A stretch of 51,501 nt of DNA from a virus, in IMG/VR virus record IMGVR_UViG_3300029258_001885, positions 1 to 51,501 of that record; one strand, written 5' to 3'. The notes under the pieces are model-generated. The model ran no database searches, was not told the origin of the DNA, and was given only the letters and a program-made list of their open reading frames with translations. The position numbers and the translations under genes were made by a program. Within the stretch, counting starts at the first letter, position 1, and each line of letters opens with the position of its first letter. Shown piece after piece: positions 24,620 to 32,077 of the stretch.

Positions 24620-25131
24620 CAGTTTTTTGCATTTGCCTTGTGCTCATCCTTTGTGAGCATGGTGTAATGACTGAATATCTCTGGTACAAGTCCAGCTCTC
24701 TCCAAAAGCGACATGGTCCTGTTGTCCACATATCCACGCGAATCCTTTTTAAGGACAATTACATTTTCCACATTGGGCGGGTTTTCGATCTCCTTTAACA
24801 CCATCCTGACAACCGTGTATGCCCATGACCCAAACTGGACAACCGGGTCTTTGGTGTCCTTGTCAATACTCTTGATCATGGAGTTTTTGATGGCTGCGGC
24901 TTCCTTGCCGTCCAGTTCGAAATTGCAGACAAAAACTGTTGGGCTCATGTCCTGCTTGTATTTGATAGCATCCTCATTGCGTACCGGATCCTCACGGTAT
25001 CTCTCCCAATCCTCCTCAGTGGTTCCAGTGGGCTCCTGGTCTGTCTCTTTGGCCCAGTCTATTGCCGTATCCTGTTTGGAGATGACCCTCACACAATTGA
25101 GCCGTTTTTGGTTGTTTAAAACAATTGCCAT
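24619..25131 (-). CDS. tail assembly chaperone G-like protein (170 aa)
   Basis: The start MAIVLNNQKRLNCVRVISKQ at 25131 has AGGAGG upstream. Upstream methionines lie across a terminator. The product is a small alpha/beta protein directly upstream of the T frame and tape measure, the fixed place of gpG in long-tailed phages. The final codons GCA AAA AAC TGA hold a perfect A_AAA_AAC heptamer in frame. Most ribosomes should stop and yield G, while a minority should shift and yield a fusion of about 310 residues. Confidence 0.75.
   Translation of the reverse strand: MAIVLNNQKRLNCVRVISKQDTAIDWAKETDQEPTGTTEEDWERYREDPVRNEDAIKYKQDMSPTVFVCNFELDGKEAAAIKNSMIKSIDKDTKDPVVQFGSWAYTVVRMVLKEIENPPNVENVIVLKKDSRGYVDNRTMSLLERAGLVPEIFSHYTMLTKDEHKANAKN
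24622..24628 (-). promoter_or_regulatory. -1 programmed frameshift site A_AAA_AAC
   Basis: On the minus strand the heptamer AAAAAAC lies in the zero frame as A_AAA_AAC immediately before the TGA of the G gene. A -1 shift makes the next codons CTG ATG CAG GCA, exactly the frame of the following ORF. This is the canonical form and position for G/GT tail chaperones. Confidence 0.8.
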
Positions 25132-25150
25132 ACCTGCCTCCTGTAGGTTT

Positions 25151-25190
25151 AAAAAAAGGGGGACGGTTGCACATGTATGTGGCCGTCCCC
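25151..25190 (-). terminator. intrinsic terminator after the major tail protein gene
   Basis: On the minus strand a perfect 8-bp stem GGGGACGG / CCGTCCCC (25183-25190 / 25159-25166) is followed by C and seven Ts (25151-25157). It separates the highly expressed tail-tube gene from the chaperone and tape-measure genes. The latter start 20 bases later without an evident promoter, so it may act as a partial terminator. Confidence 0.85.
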
Positions 25191-25254
25191 GCATAAGCTG
25201 CTGCCATAAAAACAATATGTATGATACGTGGGGACTCCCAGTACCCAACGGGTA

Positions 25255-26859
25255 TTAAAGGAATGCCGCCCGTATCGGGTCTTTTGCATTCGGAGCGCTC
25301 TGGTACAAAAAGCCCTCAAGAGTTACAGGAGTTGTCCCCTCCTCAGGGTTGTCAATCCTTGGTACTGTCGGTTTCCAGTTGGGTGCCGTAATGAGCAGAT
25401 ACCTTCCGGTACCGTCTCCAATTTTCAGTTCAATGCTGTATCCGTTAAAATCTCTGGCCTGTACCAGCCACTCAAGCGCCTTGGTGGACAAGTCAAGGGT
25501 CACAGACAGATTCCAGTTGGCACGTCCACCAGCTGCAAAGCCCTGGTTTGCATCAGAACCAAAGCAGTTGTTTATGTCCGTGTGGTTGTTGACCAGTCCA
25601 AGGGTCAGGTTGGTAACACAATACTCATCACCAAGGGCATCAAACTTGAATGTGCCCTCAAGGTCTGTGTAAATATTGTCTCTTGCAGTCTGCTGGATTG
25701 CACCCGGATGCCATGGCACGACATAGCTGTCATCGTCAGCATCAACGGATGTGCTGAGTACAAGCTTGTGTGTGGCATTATCCACACTTGATACAAACAG
25801 GCTGCCATCAGCGCCAGCAGTTATTGTCCTGCCATCAGCCTTGACCAGCATGACATATGCATTGGCAGTATAACGCTTGCTCTCATTGTCATTGACTATG
25901 ACATCAGTGCTGGAGGAGACAATACCATTGACCTGGCTGATGCCTGCAATGCTTGCTTTTTCTCCGTTACCAACAAATTTCATGGTGCCCGGAGCATCAC
26001 CAGGTACCGTGAGCGTCCAGTCCCTGCCGTACATGCCTGTGTAATACTCACCGTAGATGGTGCCAACACGTACCATGGAATATGTAAAGTTGGGCAATCC
26101 CTGCTCATATACGATGGATGTACCGGCATTTACAGTTTCTTTTCCAAACACGGACTCAAGGAGAAGTCTGATTGCCGTGTCAATACTGTCACCGGCAGAT
26201 CCTGACATGTTGATCATGGTATCAATATCATGATCTGCCACCTTCTTTTGCTTTACAACATCCACATGATACCTGCCTGACCTGTGGGCGTTTGACTCGG
26301 CAGGTTGCTCATATCCAGGACCACCTGTAGTGTTGAGCAAAAAGTCCTGATCATTGGTACCTGCCGCCTCTGTGCCTCCGTTGGCCGTACCAAGTTTGAG
26401 GTCATCTGCCACGTTATCACTGATGGCGTCCGTTATGACTACAGCACTTGTGGTGCCTGTCTTCTGGCTCTTGACCTCGTAATGGTCATCAGCGTTGTCA
26501 TAAAACACCCATACACGCCCATCCTGAGAGGCAGCGGCAAGAGCTGCATTTATCTGGGTCTCCAGTTCTGCCTCAATGGCCGAACCAGTTGACAGCCCTG
26601 CAAGAGTCAGTGTAACTGCCACTACAGCACCACCGTCCACAGCCACGTTCAGGCTGTCATCAGATCCGGCAGAAATGTCTGTAGATGCTGCAGTGTCTCC
26701 AATGGAGGAGCCCTGTGTGCCTATTCTTGGGGCACTAAACGTCCTCTCTATTGCCTCCTTGCGGGCAAAAATAGCGCCGTCAATACCAAGGTTGAAGCCT
26801 TGACGGTTGCCACCGTAAATTTGTGCATAGTCTACGCTTGAGCGGTACTGTAGTCCCAT
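25255..26859 (-). CDS. major tail tube protein with Ig/flagellin-hook-like insertion (534 aa)
   Basis: The start MGLQYRSSVDYAQIYGGNRQ has AAAGGAG upstream. Residues about 45-170 (SDDSLNVAVDGGAVVAVTLT; HYEVKSQKTGTTSAVVITDA; LKLGTANGG) resemble the flagellin-hook or DUF3383-like module found in phage tail sheath and tube proteins. The C-terminal half (NLSVTLDLSTKALEWLVQAR; PEEGTTPVTLEGFLYQ) fits a tube fold. Position between tail terminator and chaperones, large size, and a strong terminator behind it all support an abundant structural protein. Confidence 0.75.
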   Translation of the reverse strand: MGLQYRSSVDYAQIYGGNRQGFNLGIDGAIFARKEAIERTFSAPRIGTQGSSIGDTAASTDISAGSDDSLNVAVDGGAVVAVTLTLAGLSTGSAIEAELETQINAALAAASQDGRVWVFYDNADDHYEVKSQKTGTTSAVVITDAISDNVADDLKLGTANGGTEAAGTNDQDFLLNTTGGPGYEQPAESNAHRSGRYHVDVVKQKKVADHDIDTMINMSGSAGDSIDTAIRLLLESVFGKETVNAGTSIVYEQGLPNFTYSMVRVGTIYGEYYTGMYGRDWTLTVPGDAPGTMKFVGNGEKASIAGISQVNGIVSSSTDVIVNDNESKRYTANAYVMLVKADGRTITAGADGSLFVSSVDNATHKLVLSTSVDADDDSYVVPWHPGAIQQTARDNIYTDLEGTFKFDALGDEYCVTNLTLGLVNNHTDINNCFGSDANQGFAAGGRANWNLSVTLDLSTKALEWLVQARDFNGYSIELKIGDGTGRYLLITAPNWKPTVPRIDNPEEGTTPVTLEGFLYQSAPNAKDPIRAAFL

Positions 26860-26871
26860 TGGTTGTCTCCT

Positions 26872-27351
26872 TTAAAAATTCCAAAGTTTAGTTTCGTATC
26901 TAATACCAAGGACAACCCCATACATCCGGTTGGCCTCAATCATGTTTAAATCTGTCCAAAGATCCTTGAGATTTACATCATAGACTGAGGCATGTATGCC
27001 GTTGGGAGGAGGTCCCCTAAACGCCGTGTTTACCTGTGCCGTAGGACTGTTGGCATAAACCGCCTTTAAAACAGCCCTCACGAAATCATCCATTACACTG
27101 TCAGGCTGATCGCCATGGATTAACTGCAATTCAAATGACCAGTTGCCCCTCATGCATCCGTGACTCTGCTCGGGCTTGTCCTGGCCGGCAATGCAAAGAA
27201 TTGCAGGCAGCTCAAAATCGGCAAGGTCCATGCCCATGGGTATCTGGTCAAAATAGACCTTCTCAACAGTCAGATCATACCCGTTTACATTCTGGATTGT
27301 CTTCAGCCTGTCAACCAGTCCCTGCTGTATCTGTGTCTTTAATGCGGTCAT
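26872..27351 (-). CDS. putative tail terminator protein (159 aa)
   Basis: The protein starts MTALKTQIQQGLVDRLKTIQ, a helix typical of gpU-like tail terminators, followed by FDQIPMGMDLADFELPAILC and NWSFELQLIHGDQ, then DDFVRAVLKAVYA and a late strand YGVVLGIRYETKLWNF. Length and place directly before the tail tube gene fit. Its ATG overlaps the upstream stop by four bases. Confidence 0.7.
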   Translation of the reverse strand: MTALKTQIQQGLVDRLKTIQNVNGYDLTVEKVYFDQIPMGMDLADFELPAILCIAGQDKPEQSHGCMRGNWSFELQLIHGDQPDSVMDDFVRAVLKAVYANSPTAQVNTAFRGPPPNGIHASVYDVNLKDLWTDLNMIEANRMYGVVLGIRYETKLWNF

Positions 27352-27983
27352 TTTCTACCCAAAAGCTCCCTCAGCCGTTTTGTATAGGAGGCCTTTTGTA
27401 TATTCTGTGCCTCAATCGCTGCCGGCATCAAGTATGGTCTTGCTGGCATTTTAACCTTTTTGGCCAAAAAGAATAATACCCAGGAACGTGCTGACCCAAT
27501 GGAAGCCCCTGCACGCCTTGTCCCCCAATAAACAGCCACTGCATTACCACGGTCTGTGGGCTGTATCGTAAAGTTGTTTGGGTTTTGCCTTTTGGCCGTT
27601 ATAAACTCTGTGGGAGTCATCCTCTTGAATCTTGCCGGGACGTCCCACTGCTTGAGCCAGAGGTTTTTGGCTCTCTTTGGCTTTATGGTCCCACCCATCT
27701 CATGGATACGGCCGTATGGTATGCCTCTGGTGCCGATAAACCCCTCAGGCAGGTCAATACCCCTGCCTGTCTGTTTGGCTCCACCAAAGATGCTGTTTAA
27801 AAGTCTGCCTGACAGTCTCCGCTTTGACTCTGTTTTGCCAAAGCTGTCACGGGCGTTTTGCTTGGCCAGCTCCTCAGCCTTTGTAACCATGTCAAGCATG
27901 GACAGGCCGTGGGCCTTCAGGAGTACGTTGTTGACTCCCTTGATATAGGCTGCCAGCTCCCTTATGTCCCTATGCTTAGCCAA
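27348..27983 (-). CDS. HK97 gp10-like head-tail connector or tail completion protein
   Basis: The TTG at 27983 has AGGA seven bases upstream and is preferred over TTG 28016, which has no ribosome site. The 211-residue protein has the gp10-like order: an N-terminal helix (VNNVLLKAHGLSMLDMVTKA), then RRLSGRLLNSIFGG, GRIHEMGGTIKPK, and near the end MPARPYLMPAAIEAQ. It helps complete the connector that joins the capsid to the tail. It is basic overall. Confidence 0.75.
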   Translation of the reverse strand: MAKHRDIRELAAYIKGVNNVLLKAHGLSMLDMVTKAEELAKQNARDSFGKTESKRRLSGRLLNSIFGGAKQTGRGIDLPEGFIGTRGIPYGRIHEMGGTIKPKRAKNLWLKQWDVPARFKRMTPTEFITAKRQNPNNFTIQPTDRGNAVAVYWGTRRAGASIGSARSWVLFFLAKKVKMPARPYLMPAAIEAQNIQKASYTKRLRELLGRK

Positions 27984-28028
27984 AGCAGACTCCTGTCTAA
28001 TTGTAAATATAATCAAACCCGGATGGGT

Positions 28029-28640
28029 TTATACATTGCGTTGGGCCATGGGCAGACCACCAAACTCAGGCCCAGACTTGTATGGACCCAGTTTGTAAAC
28101 CACCTCCTTGGGTAGGCCTGTCTTTTTGTCCCAGGCTGCGAGGCTGTTGGTGTATCCCTCTGACTCATCCTTTTTGGCACGTGAGGCAAGCCCAATGGAT
28201 TTACGCCCTTTTCGTCTAAACTCAGCCTCAACTGCCTGCAGGACTGCAAGGTGTACGTCACCCGGAACACCATCGTATCCATAGGTATAGTCAACACGTA
28301 CAACAGACCTTCTAAAGGGCTGCTTGTAAAAGGCCAGCTTGATGGCACCGTCCTCCACCTGATACTCATCAGAGTCCACAAGTGACCCACCAGAGCCATC
28401 CGGGTCACAGTGCAGGTAAAGGGCCTGTACACTGGCCACCGGCCTCTTGTCTGGAACAATGATATCTGATTTGTTGCCGTCAATGACCTCATTGGTAATG
28501 GGCGTCAGCTCAAAGGCAGTTTCACAATAGTTGAGTATGGACTGCTCCACAGACTCCTGTATCACTGTGAGTATGGCATCATGGGTGCTGCTGGTGATAC
28601 CGAGCCACTCTTTTATCTCATCAAGGGTGACAAGTGACAT
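28029..28640 (-). CDS. gp6-like head-tail connector (adaptor) protein
   Basis: The N-terminus MSLVTLDEIKEWLGITSSTH and SVEQSILNYCETAFEL, then a beta stretch (FRRSVVRVDYTYGYDGVP) and helix (GDVHLAVLQAVEAEFRRK) match the pattern of phage DNA-packaging adaptor proteins (Phage_connect family). It should dock below the portal ring. The start codon has only a weak ribosome site. It sits six bases from the next gene upstream. Confidence 0.8.
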   Translation of the reverse strand: MSLVTLDEIKEWLGITSSTHDAILTVIQESVEQSILNYCETAFELTPITNEVIDGNKSDIIVPDKRPVASVQALYLHCDPDGSGGSLVDSDEYQVEDGAIKLAFYKQPFRRSVVRVDYTYGYDGVPGDVHLAVLQAVEAEFRRKGRKSIGLASRAKKDESEGYTNSLAAWDKKTGLPKEVVYKLGPYKSGPEFGGLPMAQRNV

Positions 28641-28646
28641 GTGGAT

Positions 28647-28967
28647 TTACGCCTTCTTTTTGCTGACTTTCTTTTTGCTGACCTTCTTTTTGCCAAACAT
28701 GGACTTGTCAGACTTTTTGGGCATGTCTTTGGTTTTTGTCTCCACCTTCTGGTGACCTAAAAGCTGGTAATGTCCACCTTTTAACTTGTCCAGCTCAAGA
28801 TTCTTGACCTCAACAAGCCGGTTGGGATATTGCTTGAGCATCCTTTGGACAATTGACTCAAGGACAATTATACACTGTCCATCCTTGAGCATCACACCAC
28901 CACACTCGAATATGGTCAGTGAGGAGCCTCTCAGGTTACATGCCTTCAATTCCGTGCATTTTTTCAT
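28647..28967 (-). CDS. small head-region protein with lysine repeat tail (106 aa)
   Basis: AAGGGG precedes the ATG. The first 70 residues are mixed (MKKCTELKACNLRGSSLTIF), and the C-terminus is MFGKKKVSKKKVSKKKA, with a 15-bp direct repeat in the DNA. It lies between capsid and connector genes, where small head-completion or cement proteins are found. The lysine tail may contact DNA. Not identified. Confidence 0.6.
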   Translation of the reverse strand: MKKCTELKACNLRGSSLTIFECGGVMLKDGQCIIVLESIVQRMLKQYPNRLVEVKNLELDKLKGGHYQLLGHQKVETKTKDMPKKSDKSMFGKKKVSKKKVSKKKA

Positions 28968-28976
28968 GTCAGACCC

Positions 28977-29016
28977 CTTTTAAAGAGCCCCACCTCCCAC
29001 ATGGAGAGGAGGGGCT
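28977..29016 (-). terminator. terminator-like hairpin after capsid gene
   Basis: Minus-strand AGCCCC and GGGGCT (29011-29016 / 28986-28991) flank an inner CCTC/GAGG stem and are followed by CTTTAAAAG. The stem is strong, but the U tract is short. It lies 17 bases after the capsid stop, so it may lower expression of downstream genes or protect the capsid mRNA end. Confidence 0.6.
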
Positions 29017-29032
29017 TTCAAACATTTAGAGT

Positions 29033-30385
29033 TTAGCTCTTGGCAATATTGCGGGCGTAAATGACACTACGCTCATCAGATGACTGAGGAACACCAGCAA
29101 AGCTGTGGCGTGCCTTGGCACTCATCAACATGGTGTCTGAACTAGGCAGACTGGGAGCAGCCCAAATTTTGGTTGCCTGACGGGTCCACCTTTGAAACCT
29201 GGATTTTTTGACAATCAACATGCCCATGAGATTTTTCGTAATATTGTCATAAACACCATCGGCGTTGAGGTCTTCCCTCATGTAACTGGACTCAATGCCC
29301 TTGACTCCAAATACCGGAGGTATTTGGCCTGTTACATTGGATGCAAGAGCACCAAAAGCAAAAGCAGTGAACAATTCAGGGATAGCTCCTGTGACCAGCT
29401 CATGACCAATGTGGCAGGGCATGATCCAAATGAGGTCAGACTTGTCATCACCCATGCACTTGGTACGCTTGAGCATCTCTGCAAAAAGGTCTTTGTCTGC
29501 AGTAGAGCCACCGTGGTTGTAAACAATCTCACCACCACCGACAACAGCCTCGTTTGCAATGGCAAGCTTGCGGAAGCCTTTGAATGCCTTGCGGAAATCC
29601 TTGGCATTGGTTACATCGGAATCCTGGTGTGGTGCAGTAGTGTCGCCATTTATGATTGAGCGCTCATATGAGCGTCCAACACCACGCTGTACCTCATATC
29701 TGATTTTGTCAATGATCGGAGGTGCAGAGTCATCAAGCAGGTCCTGGGTAACAACCGTGTGTACCACGTTGTTTTTGGACTCAACAAGGTATGATGCCTT
29801 TGTGTTTGTTTGTGCAGTAAAGGTTGCGTCATCAGCCTCAAGCTCACCAAACATGAGACCAAGAGCGCCTGGTACCCTTACCGTAGAGTTTGCCATCGGG
29901 AGCTGGTCAAACTCGTCTGCCAAAAGGAGGGCTATCTCATATTCTTCAAAATAAAAACGTGCCTGGACTGTCGGCAGCCAGCTGTCAAAGTCCGTGACAT
30001 TAAAAGCCTTGAGCATGGGCTCAAGTGCATTTTTGTACTCAGGTACGTTTTTCATCTGTTCAACCGTTGGACGTGCTGTACTATATTTGATGCCAGCCTG
30101 TATTTCACAGTTGTTGAAAACCTTTTTGAAATACAGGAGCCTGAGGCGGACGTCATCAGGCATGAAACCTGTTTGCTTGCGGCTTCCAAAGTTGAGGGGA
30201 CATGCGATTGTCTTCTCGTCATTGTCCGAAACCCTCTGACCAATAAGCTGGCTCATGTGACGTGCTCCAGCCATTTCCGCCCACTTGAGGTCTTCTTTGT
30301 AAATAGGCTTGCCTGTGATAGCAGGTGCCTGCTTGCCGTTTATGACTCCATAAATTCCATCGAGTCCCTGGTTTTGCTCTGTCAT
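29033..30385 (-). CDS. major capsid protein (450 aa)
   Basis: The start MTEQNQGLDGIYGVINGKQA at 30385 has GGGAG upstream; a GTG nine bases earlier overlaps that site. Gene order (protease-scaffold upstream, connectors downstream) fixes the identity. Segments such as VVTQDLLDDSAPPIIDKIRY, VGRSYERSIINGD, DLIWIMPCHIGHELV and the C-terminal IVKKSRFQRWTRQATKIWAA follow the HK97-type capsid layout. Terminator-like hairpins lie on both sides of the gene, fitting high expression. Confidence 0.85.
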   Translation of the reverse strand: MTEQNQGLDGIYGVINGKQAPAITGKPIYKEDLKWAEMAGARHMSQLIGQRVSDNDEKTIACPLNFGSRKQTGFMPDDVRLRLLYFKKVFNNCEIQAGIKYSTARPTVEQMKNVPEYKNALEPMLKAFNVTDFDSWLPTVQARFYFEEYEIALLLADEFDQLPMANSTVRVPGALGLMFGELEADDATFTAQTNTKASYLVESKNNVVHTVVTQDLLDDSAPPIIDKIRYEVQRGVGRSYERSIINGDTTAPHQDSDVTNAKDFRKAFKGFRKLAIANEAVVGGGEIVYNHGGSTADKDLFAEMLKRTKCMGDDKSDLIWIMPCHIGHELVTGAIPELFTAFAFGALASNVTGQIPPVFGVKGIESSYMREDLNADGVYDNITKNLMGMLIVKKSRFQRWTRQATKIWAAPSLPSSDTMLMSAKARHSFAGVPQSSDERSVIYARNIAKS

Positions 30386-30416
30386 GTCAATCACTCCCTA
30401 AAGTACGTTAAAAGAA

Positions 30417-30444
30417 TAAAAAAGGGTGGGCACCTGCTCCACCT
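30417..30444 (-). terminator. weak terminator or attenuator before capsid gene
   Basis: On the minus strand GGTGG and CCACC (30439-30443 / 30425-30429) form a 5-bp stem with a nine-base loop, followed by C and six Ts. It lies just after the protease-scaffold stop. The stem is short, so termination is probably partial. Confidence 0.45.
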
Positions 30445-30453
30445 CTAAACTAT

Positions 30454-32016
30454 TTATCCATTGATCTGGTTGTAAATGTGCTCCACAACCTTGCTGATTT
30501 TTTTGAGCTCCTCGCCATGAGCCTTGACCTGGTCTGTAAGCTCTGCCAAAGCCTTGCCGTCGCCAGCATCTGCTCCAGCGTCATCTCCCTCAGGCTCTGT
30601 AGCTGCATCACCCTCTGGAGTTGCCTCAGAGTCTCCATCAGACTCCTCAGGCTTGGGATCAGCTGATGCATCCCCCTCACCCTCAGGCTTGGGATCATCA
30701 TCAGCAGTTTTGGCATCCAGCTTGCCCAATACCGACTCCTGCAGCTCAACAGAGCGCTGCAGCTTGACTGTGTTGTCCTGGGTTACTGTCACCAATTCCT
30801 TGACTGATTTTACCAGGTCTTGTGCAGTCTTCTCATCCATGGCGTCCTCATCGTTTGGATTGTTTTGATTGTTATTGTCTTTATTGTTTGCCCCATCAGC
30901 ATCATTTGTCAAGCCCTGGACATCATTAGTAATACTTGTGTTTAACAAAACCTGCCTTATCTCAAAAGTTGACAGCGGATTGGCCGGTACGGCGACTATG
31001 GACAATTCCAAAAGCTCCCAGGCCAGGACAACGGCAGGCTCAACAATCCTGCCCTCATCGTCATAAACAGGAGCCTGTATCTTGGTGGGTATGAAGCCCA
31101 CTGAGACGGTCTTTAGTATGCCTTGAGCTACAAGGCTTCTGACGTCCCTTTGGAGCTGGGTCAGGGGTGCCTTGGTGGGATCTCCGATGTACGCCACAAA
31201 GTGTACACCATCATCCTCGGTCCTGAGCTCCTCCACCTCACCTACGGCAAACCCTGTCATATAGAAATGATCAGCCAAAAGGATTGGATTGAGCATGAAG
31301 TTTTGTATGTCTATACCCCTTGGGTCCATTCTCTCATCCACCCTGTCAACAATATTGGCATTGGCAATGCCTTCAATCCTGAGTTTCGACTCCTCGTCAA
31401 AGCCTGGCTGTCCCAGCTCCTTGCCAGACTCATCCATTACCTTGGTGATGGTCATGGTGGTCTGACGGTACTCCGGATGCAGCATGTTTGGATTGTACTG
31501 GCCTAGTGCGGACTTGCCGCCATCCTGACCAAACTTTTTAAGTCCTCCGTAAACAACATGTCGTCCTGTTTGGGGGTCTATGCCGTCAGAGCCTACACCA
31601 CGTTCTTTTTTGTATCTCTCAACATCATCTGGCCGTCCGACAATCTCAATTGTTCCCTTCATGCTGTCCTCCATCTCATCAAGCATCTCCATGAGAGTGC
31701 CTGCTGCTTTAAAAACATCATCATGATTGTTTTGCGCTGCCCTTGAACGTATGGCTCTTACGGCAGACCTGTATATTTTGGTAGTATCACCATCCTTTTT
31801 GGCAAACGGGTATTTCCATGCCTCCTTTGTCTCCTCGTCGGCATCAGAATCCCGTCCCAAAAAATGCTTCAGATATCTGTCCCAGCTTGGGGGATCACCA
31901 AGCAGCTCATTGCCATCATCAGCGCTAAAACTCCAGGAATCATCACTATTTACATCGCCACGGTCTATGAGAGTTTTGGCAAAGGTAAATCCCCTGCGGT
32001 TTAGCTTGACTGCCAT
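30454..32016 (-). CDS. HK97-type prohead protease fused to scaffold domain (520 aa)
   Basis: The start MAVKLNRRGFTFAKTLIDRG at 32016 has GGAGGA upstream. An N-terminal extension (to about residue 150) precedes the protease, which reads RIEGIANANIVDRVDERMD, has the catalytic histidine in LLADHFY and serine in LKTVSVGFIP, and ends with LLELSIVAVPANP (U35/S78 family). From about residue 380 the chain is acidic, Glu/Asp/Pro-rich and then coiled (VKAHGEELKKISKVVEHIY), a scaffold or delta domain. It cleaves itself and the capsid precursor during maturation. Confidence 0.85.
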   Translation of the reverse strand: MAVKLNRRGFTFAKTLIDRGDVNSDDSWSFSADDGNELLGDPPSWDRYLKHFLGRDSDADEETKEAWKYPFAKKDGDTTKIYRSAVRAIRSRAAQNNHDDVFKAAGTLMEMLDEMEDSMKGTIEIVGRPDDVERYKKERGVGSDGIDPQTGRHVVYGGLKKFGQDGGKSALGQYNPNMLHPEYRQTTMTITKVMDESGKELGQPGFDEESKLRIEGIANANIVDRVDERMDPRGIDIQNFMLNPILLADHFYMTGFAVGEVEELRTEDDGVHFVAYIGDPTKAPLTQLQRDVRSLVAQGILKTVSVGFIPTKIQAPVYDDEGRIVEPAVVLAWELLELSIVAVPANPLSTFEIRQVLLNTSITNDVQGLTNDADGANNKDNNNQNNPNDEDAMDEKTAQDLVKSVKELVTVTQDNTVKLQRSVELQESVLGKLDAKTADDDPKPEGEGDASADPKPEESDGDSEATPEGDAATEPEGDDAGADAGDGKALAELTDQVKAHGEELKKISKVVEHIYNQING

Positions 32017-32077
32017 TACATCCTCCGGTTGGTCCTGACTTAAGTTTGTACCCAACAGGAGGGTTTTGTCAATCAGC

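Noticed and set aside
26570-26803. Rightward frame opposite the tail tube gene
   Set aside because: A shadow of the Ala/Thr-rich tail protein, with no start signal.
30930-30950. GTGTTTAACAAAACC resembling the operator family
   Set aside because: It lies within the protease-scaffold coding region, has lost one half of the dyad and has no promoter near it.
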